A DNA stretch of 64,000 nucleotides from positions 12,924,501 to 12,988,500 of the forward strand of contig NZ_JACHMB010000001.1 of NCBI RefSeq assembly GCF_014204795.1, read 5' to 3'. The translations under genes were made by a program, and so were the position numbers. The stretch comes from Nonomuraea jabiensis. GTDB taxonomy: Bacteria > Actinomycetota > Actinomycetes > Streptosporangiales > Streptosporangiaceae. Below the pieces are notes generated by a model. It made no database searches. It saw nothing but the letters and a program-made list of their open reading frames with translations, and was not told where the DNA came from. This document shows, one piece after another, positions 46,310 to 54,820 of the stretch (positions within the stretch are counted from its first letter, which is position 1; every line of letters starts with the position of its first letter).

Positions 46310-48004
46310 ATGAAAGCATCACGTCTTGTCGTGGCCGCCGTTGTCACGGGCTCGCTGTGCCTGGCGGGGGGCTGCGGCAAGGGCACGGGGAGCGGGCCGG
46401 GGCGGGAGAGCGGCGGTGACGAACGTACGATCAAGGCCTACGACATCAACCCGCAGCCGCGCGACAAGGTCAAGGACGGCGGGACGCTGCGGTGGGGCAT
46501 CAACGAGTTCCCCGCGCAGTGGAACCGGAACCACGTCGACGGCAACCTGGCCATGGCCGCCGTGGTCAGCAACGCGCTGCTGCCCTCGCCGTTCCATTCC
46601 GACGAGAAGGCGGACATCTCGGTCGACCGCAACTACGTGCTCGACGCCGAGGTGACCGACCAGCGGCCCAAGCAGGTGGTCACGTACAGGCTGAACCCGA
46701 AGGCGAAGTGGTCCGACGGGAAGCCGATCACCTGGGCTGACTACGAGGCCCAGTGGCAGGCGCTGAACGGGCGCAACCCCGCCTTCCACATCGCCTCGTC
46801 CACCGGCTACCAGGACATCGAGAAGGTGGCGCGGGGCAAGGACGACTTCGAGGTGGTGGTGACGTTCGACAAGCCGTTCGGCGACTGGCAGGCGCTGTTC
46901 GGGCCGCTGCTGCCCGCCTCCACGAACCGGACGCCCGAGTCCTTCGACAACGCCTGGCTGAACAAGATCCCGATGACGGCCGGGCCGTTCAAGTTCGGGG
47001 GGTTCGACCAGACGGCCAAGACGATCACGATCGTGCGGGACGACTCGTGGTGGGGGAACCGGGCGAAGCTCGACAAGATCATCTATCGGTCGTCGGAGCA
47101 GGACTCGCTGATCTCGGCGTTCAGCAACGGGGAGCTCGACCTCATCGACGTGGGGCCGTCGGCGCCCGACTACGCGCGGGCGAAGGGCACGCCGGGGGCG
47201 CAGGTGCGGCAGGCGGCAGGCCCCGATTTCCGGCATTTCACCTTTAACGGGTCCAGCGAGCTGCTCAAGGACCGCAACGTCCGGCAGGCCGTCCAGCTGG
47301 GCATCAGCCGCCAGGCCATCGCCCAGTCGGACCTGCAGGGCCTGGACTGGCCGATCGCCCTGCTGAACAACCACTTCTTCATGAACACCCAGGAGGGCTA
47401 CCAGGACAACGCCGGGAAGCTCGGGGCGTACGACCCCGGTCAGGCGCGGCGGCTCCTGGACGCGGCCGGGTGGAAGCTGAGCGGCTCGTTCAGGCAGAAG
47501 AACGGCAAGGTACTCGACCTGCGGTTCGTGGTGCCGTCGGGGGTCCAGATCAGCAAGGCGGAGGGGGAGCTGGCGCAGACCATGCTCGCCCAGATCGGCG
47601 TGAAGCTGACCATTCAGGCCGTGCCCAGCGATGACTTCTTCACCAAGTACGTCATCCCCGGCAACTTCGACATCACGCCCTTCGCGTACATCGGGACGCC
47701 TTTCCCGGTTTCCAGCAGTTTCGGGATTTATGCTAATTCCGCCGATGGCAAGACCTGGAACGCGAACTTCGGCCGTACCGGCTCGCCCGCCATCGACCAG
47801 GCCATGAACCGCGCCGCCCAGAGCCTCGACCCGGTGCGGGCACGGGCGGCGGCCAACGAGGCGGACGCGCTGATCTGGCAGGAGGTCAACGTGCTGCCGC
47901 TCTACCAGCGCCCACAGAACGTCGCCGCCCGCCAGACGCTGGCCAACGTGGGGGCGCGCGGCTTCTACGACCTCCGCTACGAGGACATCGGCTTCACCGG
48001 CTGA
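46310..48004 (+). CDS. Peptide-binding lipoprotein of the ABC importer (SBP_bac_5)
   Basis: A 564-residue extracytoplasmic solute-binding protein. CAGGAGGAA before ATG 46310 is a strong ribosome binding site. The lipobox SLCLAGGC places the lipidated Cys at 22. The mature part is a cluster C family 5 binding protein (TVTYRLNPKAKWSDGKPIT-like segment at VTYRLNPKAKWSDGKPIT, RNVRQAVQLGISRQAIAQ, YDPGQARRLLDAAGWKL). It belongs to the actinobacterial group sometimes called ABC transporter family substrate-binding protein. The ligand is likely a peptide. Confidence 0.92.
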   Translation: MKASRLVVAAVVTGSLCLAGGCGKGTGSGPGRESGGDERTIKAYDINPQPRDKVKDGGTLRWGINEFPAQWNRNHVDGNLAMAAVVSNALLPSPFHSDEKADISVDRNYVLDAEVTDQRPKQVVTYRLNPKAKWSDGKPITWADYEAQWQALNGRNPAFHIASSTGYQDIEKVARGKDDFEVVVTFDKPFGDWQALFGPLLPASTNRTPESFDNAWLNKIPMTAGPFKFGGFDQTAKTITIVRDDSWWGNRAKLDKIIYRSSEQDSLISAFSNGELDLIDVGPSAPDYARAKGTPGAQVRQAAGPDFRHFTFNGSSELLKDRNVRQAVQLGISRQAIAQSDLQGLDWPIALLNNHFFMNTQEGYQDNAGKLGAYDPGQARRLLDAAGWKLSGSFRQKNGKVLDLRFVVPSGVQISKAEGELAQTMLAQIGVKLTIQAVPSDDFFTKYVIPGNFDITPFAYIGTPFPVSSSFGIYANSADGKTWNANFGRTGSPAIDQAMNRAAQSLDPVRARAAANEADALIWQEVNVLPLYQRPQNVAARQTLANVGARGFYDLRYEDIGFTG

Positions 48005-48056
48005 CCGTGACCCCGCGGAATCTGATGTGTCGGTGGCCGGGTGTAGAAGTGGACGC

Positions 48057-49163
48057 GTGACTACCATGCTCACCTGGCCACAGATCCTGGCGTGGCGCCT
48101 GCGCAGACAGTTCGTGAGCGAGCCGGACGCGCCCGACCCCGTGGCGGTCGCCCGGCGGCTGTGCGGTGTCCAGGCGCAGGTCGCCTCCTCGGCCCAGCTC
48201 GCGGTGGCGGTCCGGAGCGGCAAGCCCGACCCGGGCGGGATCGACCAGGCCCTGTGGAGCGACCGCACGCTGGTCAAGACGTGGATCATGCGCGGCACCC
48301 TCCACCTCCTCCCCTCCGGCGAGCTGGCCGACTTCTGCGCGGCCCTGGGCACGTTGCGCTTCTGGGAGAAGGGCTCGTGGCAGCGCGGCCACGGGGTCAC
48401 CGCCGACGAGATCGCGGCGATCATCGACGCGGTGCCCCGCGCGCTGCGCGACGGGGCGCCGGGCGCACCTGCGCTGACCAGGGAGGAGCTCGTCGATGCC
48501 GTGGTGACCGTGACCGGGGACGCTCATCTGCGGGAGGCGCTCACGTCCGGCTGGGGCGCCCTGCTCAAGCCGCTGAGCCGCCTGGGCGAGCTCTGCTACG
48601 GCCCGCCGCGCGACGGCCGGGTCACCTTCACCTCCCCGCGCACCTGGCTCCCCGGGTGGCCCGCCACGCTGCCGCCGTACGAGGAGGCGGGCGTACGGGT
48701 GGCGCGCGCGTTCCTGGGGGCACACGGGCCGGCGACGCCGGAGATGTTCGACACGTGGCTGTTCGGCGGCGTGGCGAAGAAGACGGTGCTGAAGGGGTGG
48801 TTCCACGACCTGGCGCCCGAGCTGACCGAGGTGGAGACCGACGACGGCCGGACGCTGCTGGCCTTGACCGAGCACCTCGACGACCTCGCCGCCACCCGCC
48901 CGTCGACCGAGGTCCACCTGTTGCCGGGCTTCGACCAGTACATCCTCGGCGCCCCCCGCGGCCTCGCCCCGCTCATCCCGCCGCCCCTCAAGCCCAAGGT
49001 GAGCCGCCAGGCGGGGTGGATCTCCCCCGTGGTCGTGCATGAGGGGCGGGTGGCGGGCGTCTGGGAGGCCAAGAACGGCCACATCACCGTCGACCTCGCG
49101 GCCCCGGTCCCCCAGGGTCCGCTCGATGAGGCCATCACCCGCATCCGCACCCTGCTCCCCTGA
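48057..49163 (+). CDS. AlkZ-like winged-helix protein (HTH_42 family)
   Basis: A 368-residue protein of the HTH_42/DUF1006 family (AlkZ/YcaQ). ARRLCGVQAQVASSAQLAVA carries the QxQ motif that is catalytic in AlkZ glycosylases. KTWIMRGTLHLLPSGELADF, GWGALLKPLSRLGELCYGP and LLPGFDQYILG are the other family blocks, and three winged-helix units are expected. AlkZ unhooks DNA crosslinks or alkylated bases, and some relatives protect antibiotic producers against their own genotoxins; no such cluster is in the window. GTG 48057 was chosen; ATG 48066 is possible. It follows the transporter operon but lacks an overlap with it. Confidence 0.85.
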   Translation: MTTMLTWPQILAWRLRRQFVSEPDAPDPVAVARRLCGVQAQVASSAQLAVAVRSGKPDPGGIDQALWSDRTLVKTWIMRGTLHLLPSGELADFCAALGTLRFWEKGSWQRGHGVTADEIAAIIDAVPRALRDGAPGAPALTREELVDAVVTVTGDAHLREALTSGWGALLKPLSRLGELCYGPPRDGRVTFTSPRTWLPGWPATLPPYEEAGVRVARAFLGAHGPATPEMFDTWLFGGVAKKTVLKGWFHDLAPELTEVETDDGRTLLALTEHLDDLAATRPSTEVHLLPGFDQYILGAPRGLAPLIPPPLKPKVSRQAGWISPVVVHEGRVAGVWEAKNGHITVDLAAPVPQGPLDEAITRIRTLLP

Positions 49164-49517
49164 CCCACTCCCCACCTGCCCGCGCCGCCTGGCAGGGAGA
49201 GCGCCACGGGGACGCCCCCTCCCCGCGACGATGACACCCTCCTCAGGGCACCCGCACCATCGCCGTCACGCGCCGCCCAGGACGGTGCCCACGGCGTCCG
49301 AGCACGAGCCGCCACCGCCGTGGGCGCGCAGCATCGCCGCCGCACACGCCATCGCGCGGTGGCGAGCACGGCCGCCGCCACGCCCGCGGGCGAGCCGCCC
49401 CCGCCCGCCACGCGCCGCCCAAGGGGCCCAGCTCAGGGCGCCCGCACCATCGCCGCATACGCCATCGCGTGGTGGCGAGCGCGGTGGCCGACGCGCCCGA
49501 GGGCGAGCCGGGGTGGG
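49164..49517. other. Gene-free interval with imperfect long direct repeats
   Basis: A 354-base C-rich interval between convergent genes. Sequence with the core CATCGCC and GCCATCGCG(C/T)GGTGGCGAGC occurs at about 49331-49370 and again about 116 bases later at about 49446-49482, and CACGCGCCGCCCA occurs at about 49267 and 49409. No gene is credible here. The right end closes on the zinc-ribbon gene. Confidence 0.5.
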
Positions 49518-49769
49518 TCAGGAGCCGGTGGTGGCCATGATGCGGTCGACGAGGCCCTGGGTGCCTTCCTGTCGCGCACAATGCGCGCAGCAGTACCAGT
49601 GCTCGCCCGACTGCACCCCATGCCCGATGACCTTGGTGCCACAGTGCTCGCAGATGGGCGCCATCGCCTCGATCGCGCACTGGAAGCAGTCAAAGGTGTG
49701 CACGGCTCCCTGCGCATGCACCTCGAACGCCATGTCGTAGTCGTTTCCACACGTCTCGCAGACAGCCAT
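49518..49769 (-). CDS. Small zinc-ribbon protein
   Basis: An 83-residue protein with four Cys-pair knuckles: AVCETCGNDYDMAFEVHAQG, FDCFQCAIEA, PICEHCGTKV and HWYCCAHCARQ. This should bind two zinc ions, and the layout resembles proteins annotated as prokaryotic metallothionein or LIM-like zinc ribbons in actinomycetes. ATG 49769 has AGGGGGG 8 bases upstream and is preferred over the start seven codons earlier. Function unknown. It is divergent from the SpaA-like gene. Confidence 0.8.
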   Translation of the reverse strand: MAVCETCGNDYDMAFEVHAQGAVHTFDCFQCAIEAMAPICEHCGTKVIGHGVQSGEHWYCCAHCARQEGTQGLVDRIMATTGS

Positions 49770-49981
49770 GGTGATCCCCCCTACAGTCACATTCCGCCGG
49801 GGGCATACCCCGTTCTATGGCCTCTCTTCCTCAAAGGGCCCCCAATTTCCCCAAACGTCCCCCGAAATCGATCAGCAACGGGCGAAACGGGCCACCTGCG
49901 GCAGACAGGAGGGTCGAGCAGGAGCCCCAGAACACCGCCCAGGCCGGGCACACCGCGATAAGCGGCATTCACCACAACCCC

Positions 49982-50010
49982 TTGAAATTTCGGTCAAGGC
50001 ACAGTAAAGA
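49982..50010 (+). promoter_or_regulatory. Sigma-70-type promoter of the SpaA-like gene
   Basis: -35 TTGAAA (49982-49987), a 17-base spacer, and -10 TAAAGA (50005-50010). It lies 40 bases before the GTG start. It is one of the best consensus matches in the window. Confidence 0.6.
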
Positions 50011-50050
50011 TCAACGTTGTCCTTTATTACCCCCTGCCGAAGGGAAGCTC

Positions 50051-50500
50051 GTGCTCACCCGAACGGTCATCGCGACAGCCTTGGTCGCGGCCGGGATCGC
50101 CGCCACCCCCTCCGCCGCGTACGCGGCCACGGCCCGCTACACCCCCGAGCGCGTCTGCGGCCCCGGCTTCCACCAGGTCAAGGACGGCCACCGGGCGATG
50201 AAGACCCGCGGGGGCGCGGTGTTCGGACACGTGTACCTGATGTACAACAAGCGGAGCGGCAAGAACTGCGTGGCCGCCATCAAGACCGCGTACACGGGCA
50301 CCCGCACGGTCACCGGCGCCTACCTGGAGGTCAGGGGCGGCGGCAGGGCGGAAGACGTGCAGAAGTACCGCTTCTACGCCGAGACCGGTCACATCGACGG
50401 CAAGTGGAAGTGCGTGAAGTACGCCGGCTGGACCCGCGACCCCGACAACCGCGTCGAGGCCTGGGGCGGCCGCAAGACCTGGGGCAACTGCCAGGGCTGA
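50051..50500 (+). CDS. Spore-associated protein A-like secreted protein
   Basis: A 149-residue secreted protein. GAAGGGA precedes GTG 50051. The signal peptide is VLTRTVIATALVAAGIAATP with cleavage near AAYAA-T (about residue 26). The mature part has four Cys and the pattern VCGPGFHQV, VYLMYNKRSGKNCVAAIKT and KCVKYAGW, which matches my memory of Streptomyces spore-associated protein A (VCGxGY, VYLxYN, GKNCV). SpaA is a small secreted protein of aerial growth; its biochemical role is unknown. The gene has its own strong promoter and terminator. Confidence 0.7.
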   Translation: MLTRTVIATALVAAGIAATPSAAYAATARYTPERVCGPGFHQVKDGHRAMKTRGGAVFGHVYLMYNKRSGKNCVAAIKTAYTGTRTVTGAYLEVRGGGRAEDVQKYRFYAETGHIDGKWKCVKYAGWTRDPDNRVEAWGGRKTWGNCQG

Positions 50501-50511
50501 GGTCCCCGTGA

Positions 50512-50540
50512 CGGAGGGCGGGCGTCGCGCCCACCCTCCG
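50512..50540. terminator. Hairpin between convergent genes
   Basis: CGGAGGGCGGGCG (50512-50524) pairs with CGCCCACCCTCCG (50528-50540), a 13-bp stem with one mismatch and a 3-base loop. It follows the SpaA-like gene and precedes the 3' end of the kinase gene, so it can serve both. Confidence 0.75.
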
Positions 50541-50544
50541 ACCG

Positions 50545-53500
50545 CTAGGGGCAGACGTCCTGGTACGGCACGCCGCCCAGGTACCGGGCCCACTCGCCGG
50601 GCGACAGCGAGCGCCCGGCCCGCGCGCACACCTCTTGCGCGACCCGTTCACTCCGCACGGGGATCGCGTGCAGGACGTCCTCCGTCCCGGCGTACAACGT
50701 CGCCCCGTCCGCGCTGAAGGCCAGCGACACCGGGTCTTCCCACAGCCGGTAGGACCCGCCGAGCCGCTGCCTGGCCTCGACGTCCCAGAGCTGGAGCGCG
50801 CCTTTCTCCGTGACGGAGGCCAGGGTCCTGCCGTCGGGCGAGAAGGCCAGCAGGAGGAGGTCGTCGGCGGCCCGGGGCAGGGCGGGGCTCAGCCGGGTCG
50901 GCCCGTCCACCGACCACAGCCCGATCCGCCCGGTGGCCGCCTCGTTCACGGCCATGAGCCCGCTCCGGCTGAACTCGATCGCGTTCGTGGGCCCGAACCC
51001 GGCCCCCACGGGCTCGCCGGTGCGCAGGTCGACGAACCTGCCGCCGAGCAGCGACGCGTACGCCGTGCCGCCCGGCAGCAGCGGCCCGCCCTGGTACCTG
51101 GTGTCGGTCGAGCTCAGCCGGCGGCCGTCGGCGGCGTCGAGCACCACCTCCTTGGCCACCGGGTTCTGGGGGAACACGACGTTCGTCGCCAGCCGCCGCC
51201 CGTCCGGGGTGAAGTGCACGTCAGTGAGGGCGCCGGCCGGGCCGGACACCCGCGTCGACCAGAGCTTCGTAAGGGTCCGCACGTCCCAGAGCGCGATCGT
51301 GCCGTCGGCGTCCGAGACGGCCAGCCTCGTCCCGTGGAACTCCTCGGGCTCCCCGTCGTCATCGCCGATGGGGAGGCTGCCGGTCTCCTTGCCCGCGTTC
51401 ATGTCCCAGATCCGTAGCCTCTTTCCGGATTGGAGCGCCGCCCACCGACCGTCCGGGCTGAGGAAGGCCGGTCCCGGCATCGCCGTCGCGTGCGTACGCG
51501 ACGCGAGGTCCAGGCTGACGACGGCGTCGTCCACGACGTACCGCAGCGTCCTGCCATCAGGGTCGAAGGCGACGTCCGCCGGCTCGCCCTCGGCGCGGTA
51601 ACCGAGCGCCACCCGCCGGGTGCGCAGATCCCAGACCTGCACGTCCCTGCCGCGGTAGGCCGCGAGGTGGCGGCCGTCCGGGCTGAAGCGCAGCTTGCTC
51701 TCCGCTCCGCAGACCTCGCAGGTCAGCGGGTCGCCGAAAGTGCGGCCCGAGGCGACGTCGACGAGCGCGACCTCGCTCCCGTCGCCGCAAGCGAGCGTCC
51801 TGCCGTCCTGACTGAACGCCGCCAGGTCCGGATGCGCCACGCAGGCGCGGAAGGGCCGCTCCGGCCGCCAGCCCGGCAGGGAGAGCTGGTCGAAGCGGCC
51901 TCCCGGCAGCAACAGGTGCCTGCCCGAGGGGTCCACGAGCGGATCGTTCACCGCGACCTCGCCGCGCTGTTCGAAGACGCCCTTCCCGAACCGCCTGCCG
52001 GTGGACACGTCGAGCAGGTAAGAGATCTCCTGCCCGGCGTACACCAGCGTGAGCGTGGTCTCGTGCTCGCCGAACACGGCGGTGTAGACGCCCTCGAAGG
52101 CCCGGGGAATGCGCCGTTCGAGGAGTTTCCTGCCGGTCTTGAGGTCCCAGACGCCGAGTTCCTCAGTGGAGGTCTCGGCCAGCAGCCGGCCGCTGCGGCT
52201 CAGCGCGGGCGGGCCGGTGATCGTCCCGTTCACCTTCATCCCGGGCCAGCTCGCCGTGAGCTCGCGGGTGCGCACGTCGTACACATTGACCCCGCCCTCG
52301 CTGGCGCTGACCAGCGTGCGGCCGTCGCGGCTGAGCAGCCGCTCGGCCGAGCCCTTGACCGGCGGCTCGCGGAAGACGGCGGACTCCTGCTGCTGCAGCG
52401 AGGCGATCAGGCTGGAGCGGGCCTCCGGCTGTGCCGGAGAGACCCGCCAGGCGGCCACGCTGAGCAGCATCGCCAGGGCCGGGTCGACGGTACGCATGCG
52501 GTCGGCCTCGGCGGCCACCTGCTTGGCGGCGAGGATGTCGCGCTGGCGGGCGGTCTCCTGGCGCTGCCGGACCGCCAGCCCGCCGGCCACCAGCGCCACC
52601 ACGAGCAGCAGGGCCAGCGTGACCGTGGTCAGCGTCCGGCGTCTGGCCCGGCGCCTGGTCAGCTCGGTGCCGGCGCGCAGGAAGTCACGTTCGAGCGGGG
52701 TCAGCGTGACGTGGCGGCGTCCGGTGGCGGCCCAGCTCAGCGCCTGTTCCAGGCGGCTGCCCTGGAGGGCGTCGGCATCGCGGCGGCCGTTGCCGGCCCA
52801 GTGGCGGGCCGCGGCGTTGACGGCGTTCAGCATGGCCAGGCCGTCGCGGTCGGCGTCCACCCACATGCGCAGCCTCGGCCAGGCGCGCAGCAGGCCCGGA
52901 CGCGACAGCGCCACCGAGCCGTCCCGGTCGGCGATCACGTACGAGAACGCCTCCAGCACCCGCTTGACCGCCGCCGACTCGCGCTCGGAGCGCCCGCCGA
53001 ACAGCTCCTCGTACCCGGCCGTCCGCCCCGCCTCGTGCCCGTCCTCGTCCACGGCCACCAGCCGCAGGAACACCTCGGCCGCGACCTCCCGCTCCTCGGG
53101 ACCCAGCGACTCGTAGGCGTCCTCCGCGATCGTGCCGAGCGCGGGATCGGCGTGGCCGGGACCGGGCACGCCCCGGGCGGTCCGGCTGCCCGCCGCCAGC
53201 AGCCCCCTGGTGTCGGAGCCGGACCCGCTGACGAGCGCGAGCAGCAGGTCGCGGGCCGCGGGCCGGGCCGCCGGGTCCTTGTCGAGGGCGGCTTCGACCA
53301 GCGCGGCCAGCCGCGGGGGCAGCGCGCCCAGGTCGGGCCGGTGCGAGAGCACCCGGTGCATGACGCCGCCCAGGTTCTCGGCGCCGAACGGGTCGTGCCC
53401 GGTCGCGGCGAACACCATGATCGCGCCCCACGCGAACACGTCGGCCGGGGCGCCCGCCCGCTGCCCGGTGAACACCTCGGGCGCCATGTACGCCGGCGTG

Positions 53501-54012
53501 CCCGACACCTCGCCGGTCTTGGTGAGCGACATGTCGATCGTGCGCGCGATACCGAAGTCGATCACGCGTGGGCCGTCGGGCCCGAGCAGCACGTTGTCCG
53601 GTTTGAGGTCGCGGTGCACGACCCCGGCGTCGTGGATCGCGGTCAGCGCCGTCGCCACCGCCGTGGCCAGCCGGTGCAGGTCGTCGCCGCCGAACCGGCG
53701 CCCGTCCCGCACGGCCGCGCCCAGGCTCGGCCCCGGCACGTACTCCGAAACCAGGTACGGCCTGCTCCCCTCCAGGTCGGTGGCCAGCACGCGAGCCGTG
53801 CAGAACGACGACACCCGCCCCGCGGCCGTCGCCTCCCTGGCGAACCGGTCGCGGATCGCGCGGTCGCCGTTCGCGTGCAGCACCTTGACCGCGACCCGCC
53901 TGCCGTCGGCGTCGTAGGCGTCGTACACGACGCCCTGCCCGCCCGAGCCCAGCCGCCCCGCCAGCCAGTAATCCCCGATGCGCTGGGGATCCCCCGCTCT
54001 CAGCGCCTCCAT
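50545..54012 (-). CDS. Transmembrane Ser/Thr protein kinase with WD40-type beta-propeller
   Basis: A 1155-residue protein. The Hanks-type kinase occupies 1-270: glycine loop GRLGSGGQGVVYDAY, Lys43 in VAVKVL, HRDLKPDN with Asp135, DFG with Asp152, and GTPAYMAPEVF. A middle helical region (about 290-450; EVFLRLVAVDEDGHEAGRTA, LRAWPRLRMWVDADRDGLAM) resembles the linker seen in kinase/STAND WD40 proteins. One transmembrane helix (about 457-478, LALLLVVALVAGGLAV) follows, then about 600 residues of WD40-like repeats with LAFSPDGRTLASVTEKGALQ and LWDV motifs. The propeller would lie outside the membrane. Signal and substrate are unknown. ATG 54012 faces the AhpD-like gene. Confidence 0.9.
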   Translation of the reverse strand: MEALRAGDPQRIGDYWLAGRLGSGGQGVVYDAYDADGRRVAVKVLHANGDRAIRDRFAREATAAGRVSSFCTARVLATDLEGSRPYLVSEYVPGPSLGAAVRDGRRFGGDDLHRLATAVATALTAIHDAGVVHRDLKPDNVLLGPDGPRVIDFGIARTIDMSLTKTGEVSGTPAYMAPEVFTGQRAGAPADVFAWGAIMVFAATGHDPFGAENLGGVMHRVLSHRPDLGALPPRLAALVEAALDKDPAARPAARDLLLALVSGSGSDTRGLLAAGSRTARGVPGPGHADPALGTIAEDAYESLGPEEREVAAEVFLRLVAVDEDGHEAGRTAGYEELFGGRSERESAAVKRVLEAFSYVIADRDGSVALSRPGLLRAWPRLRMWVDADRDGLAMLNAVNAAARHWAGNGRRDADALQGSRLEQALSWAATGRRHVTLTPLERDFLRAGTELTRRRARRRTLTTVTLALLLVVALVAGGLAVRQRQETARQRDILAAKQVAAEADRMRTVDPALAMLLSVAAWRVSPAQPEARSSLIASLQQQESAVFREPPVKGSAERLLSRDGRTLVSASEGGVNVYDVRTRELTASWPGMKVNGTITGPPALSRSGRLLAETSTEELGVWDLKTGRKLLERRIPRAFEGVYTAVFGEHETTLTLVYAGQEISYLLDVSTGRRFGKGVFEQRGEVAVNDPLVDPSGRHLLLPGGRFDQLSLPGWRPERPFRACVAHPDLAAFSQDGRTLACGDGSEVALVDVASGRTFGDPLTCEVCGAESKLRFSPDGRHLAAYRGRDVQVWDLRTRRVALGYRAEGEPADVAFDPDGRTLRYVVDDAVVSLDLASRTHATAMPGPAFLSPDGRWAALQSGKRLRIWDMNAGKETGSLPIGDDDGEPEEFHGTRLAVSDADGTIALWDVRTLTKLWSTRVSGPAGALTDVHFTPDGRRLATNVVFPQNPVAKEVVLDAADGRRLSSTDTRYQGGPLLPGGTAYASLLGGRFVDLRTGEPVGAGFGPTNAIEFSRSGLMAVNEAATGRIGLWSVDGPTRLSPALPRAADDLLLLAFSPDGRTLASVTEKGALQLWDVEARQRLGGSYRLWEDPVSLAFSADGATLYAGTEDVLHAIPVRSERVAQEVCARAGRSLSPGEWARYLGGVPYQDVCP

Positions 54013-54044
54013 GGCGGGTTAGATGACACCTTCTTCGCGGAAGT

Positions 54045-54071
54045 TGTCACAAATGGACGTCCTGTCCCGTC
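54045..54071 (+). promoter_or_regulatory. ECF41-type sigma factor promoter
   Basis: TGTCACA (54045-54051), exactly 16 bases, then CGTC (54068-54071). This equals the published ECF41 consensus TGTCACA-N16-CGTC as I remember it. The downstream gene is an AhpD/carboxymuconolactone decarboxylase-like gene, one of the classes known to be linked to ECF41 sigma factors. An inverted repeat (TGACA-C-CTTC ... GAAG-T-TGTCA, 54024-54049) overlaps the -35 element. No ECF sigma gene is in the window. Confidence 0.7.
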
Positions 54072-54099
54072 CTCCTACCAACGAACTGAGGAGGAACAC

Positions 54100-54543
54100 A
54101 TGACCCAGCGGATCAACGTCGCACAGCAGGTTCCGCAGGCGTACCACCATCTCGTGGCCGTGGAGGCGCTGCTGCACGAGAGCGAGCTGCCGACCACCAC
54201 CCTGCAGCTGATCAAGCTGCGTGCCAGCCAGATCAACGGCTGCGGCTACTGCGTGGACATGCACAGCCGCGACCTGAAGAAGGCCGGCGAGAGCGACGAG
54301 CGCCTCTGGTCGGTGGCCGCCTGGCGGGAGGCGACCGTCTACACGCCTGCCGAGCGGGCCGCGCTCGCGCTGGCGGAGGAGGCGACCAGGCTGGCCGACG
54401 GCACGGGGGTGCCGGACGCGGTCTGGGAGGAGGCCGCGCGGCACTACAGCGAGAAGCAGCTGGGACTGCTCGTCGTCGGGCTGGCCATGATCAACGCGTG
54501 GAACCGGATCGGTGTCACGGCCCGGCTCACGCCCGGGGCATGA
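54100..54543 (+). CDS. AhpD-like carboxymuconolactone decarboxylase-fold protein
   Basis: A 147-residue AhpD/CMD-fold protein. LIKLRASQINGCGYCVDMHS carries the redox CxxC and the downstream His of alkylhydroperoxidase-type active sites; RDLKKAGESDERLWSVAAWR and LGLLVVGLAMINAWNRIGV complete the fold. It probably reduces peroxides or takes part in thiol redox control; no ahpC is beside it. TGAGGAGGAA precedes ATG 54100. The promoter upstream is of the ECF41 type, pointing to inducible, stress-dependent expression. Confidence 0.9.
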   Translation: MTQRINVAQQVPQAYHHLVAVEALLHESELPTTTLQLIKLRASQINGCGYCVDMHSRDLKKAGESDERLWSVAAWREATVYTPAERAALALAEEATRLADGTGVPDAVWEEAARHYSEKQLGLLVVGLAMINAWNRIGVTARLTPGA

Positions 54544-54559
54544 CATTCGTAGAAATGCA

Positions 54560-54589
54560 TTGAGAGAGCCGGTGATGGCCCGTTAGGTT
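54560..54589 (+). promoter_or_regulatory. Sigma-70-type promoter of short gene 1
   Basis: -35 TTGAGA (54560-54565), an 18-base spacer and -10 TAGGTT (54584-54589). It lies 54 bases before the GTG of the 33-residue gene. Confidence 0.5.
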
Positions 54590-54643
54590 GGCGCGCATGG
54601 CGGGTGACAGGCGCCCGTCATGCCGCCACCCAAGGGGGAGGCC

Positions 54644-54745
54644 GTGAAACGCGTCAGAGTCACGAAGTCGACCACCAAGCGGATCCCGAAGCCGGCCGTG
54701 GAGCTGGACCTGCGGACCCCGGCGGGCCGCACGCTCCCCTACTGA
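54644..54745 (+). CDS. Very short gene 1 (33 residues)
   Basis: GTG 54644 has AGGGGGAGG 3 bases upstream, an excellent ribosome binding site, and ends at TGA 54745. The product (begins VKRVRVTKSTTKRIPKPAVE, then LDLRTPAGRTLPY) is basic in the first half and has no signal peptide or Cys. It shares KR-x-x-V at the start and the core DLR-x3-GR near the end with the next short gene, which suggests paralogy. Family not recognised. Possible roles range from small regulatory protein to peptide precursor. Confidence 0.55.
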   Translation: MKRVRVTKSTTKRIPKPAVELDLRTPAGRTLPY

Positions 54746-54766
54746 CGTGCGCTCTTTACGCGGGAT

Positions 54767-54795
54767 TTATCAGTCCTTCTGTAGATAACTAGGTA
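54767..54795 (+). promoter_or_regulatory. Sigma-70-type promoter of short gene 2
   Basis: -35 TTATCA (54767-54772), a 17-base spacer and -10 TAGGTA (54790-54795), 25 bases before the start of the 55-residue gene. The local AT content is unusually high for the window. Confidence 0.45.
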
Positions 54796-54820
54796 ACAAA
54801 GTCATCACGGGGGGCTCACG

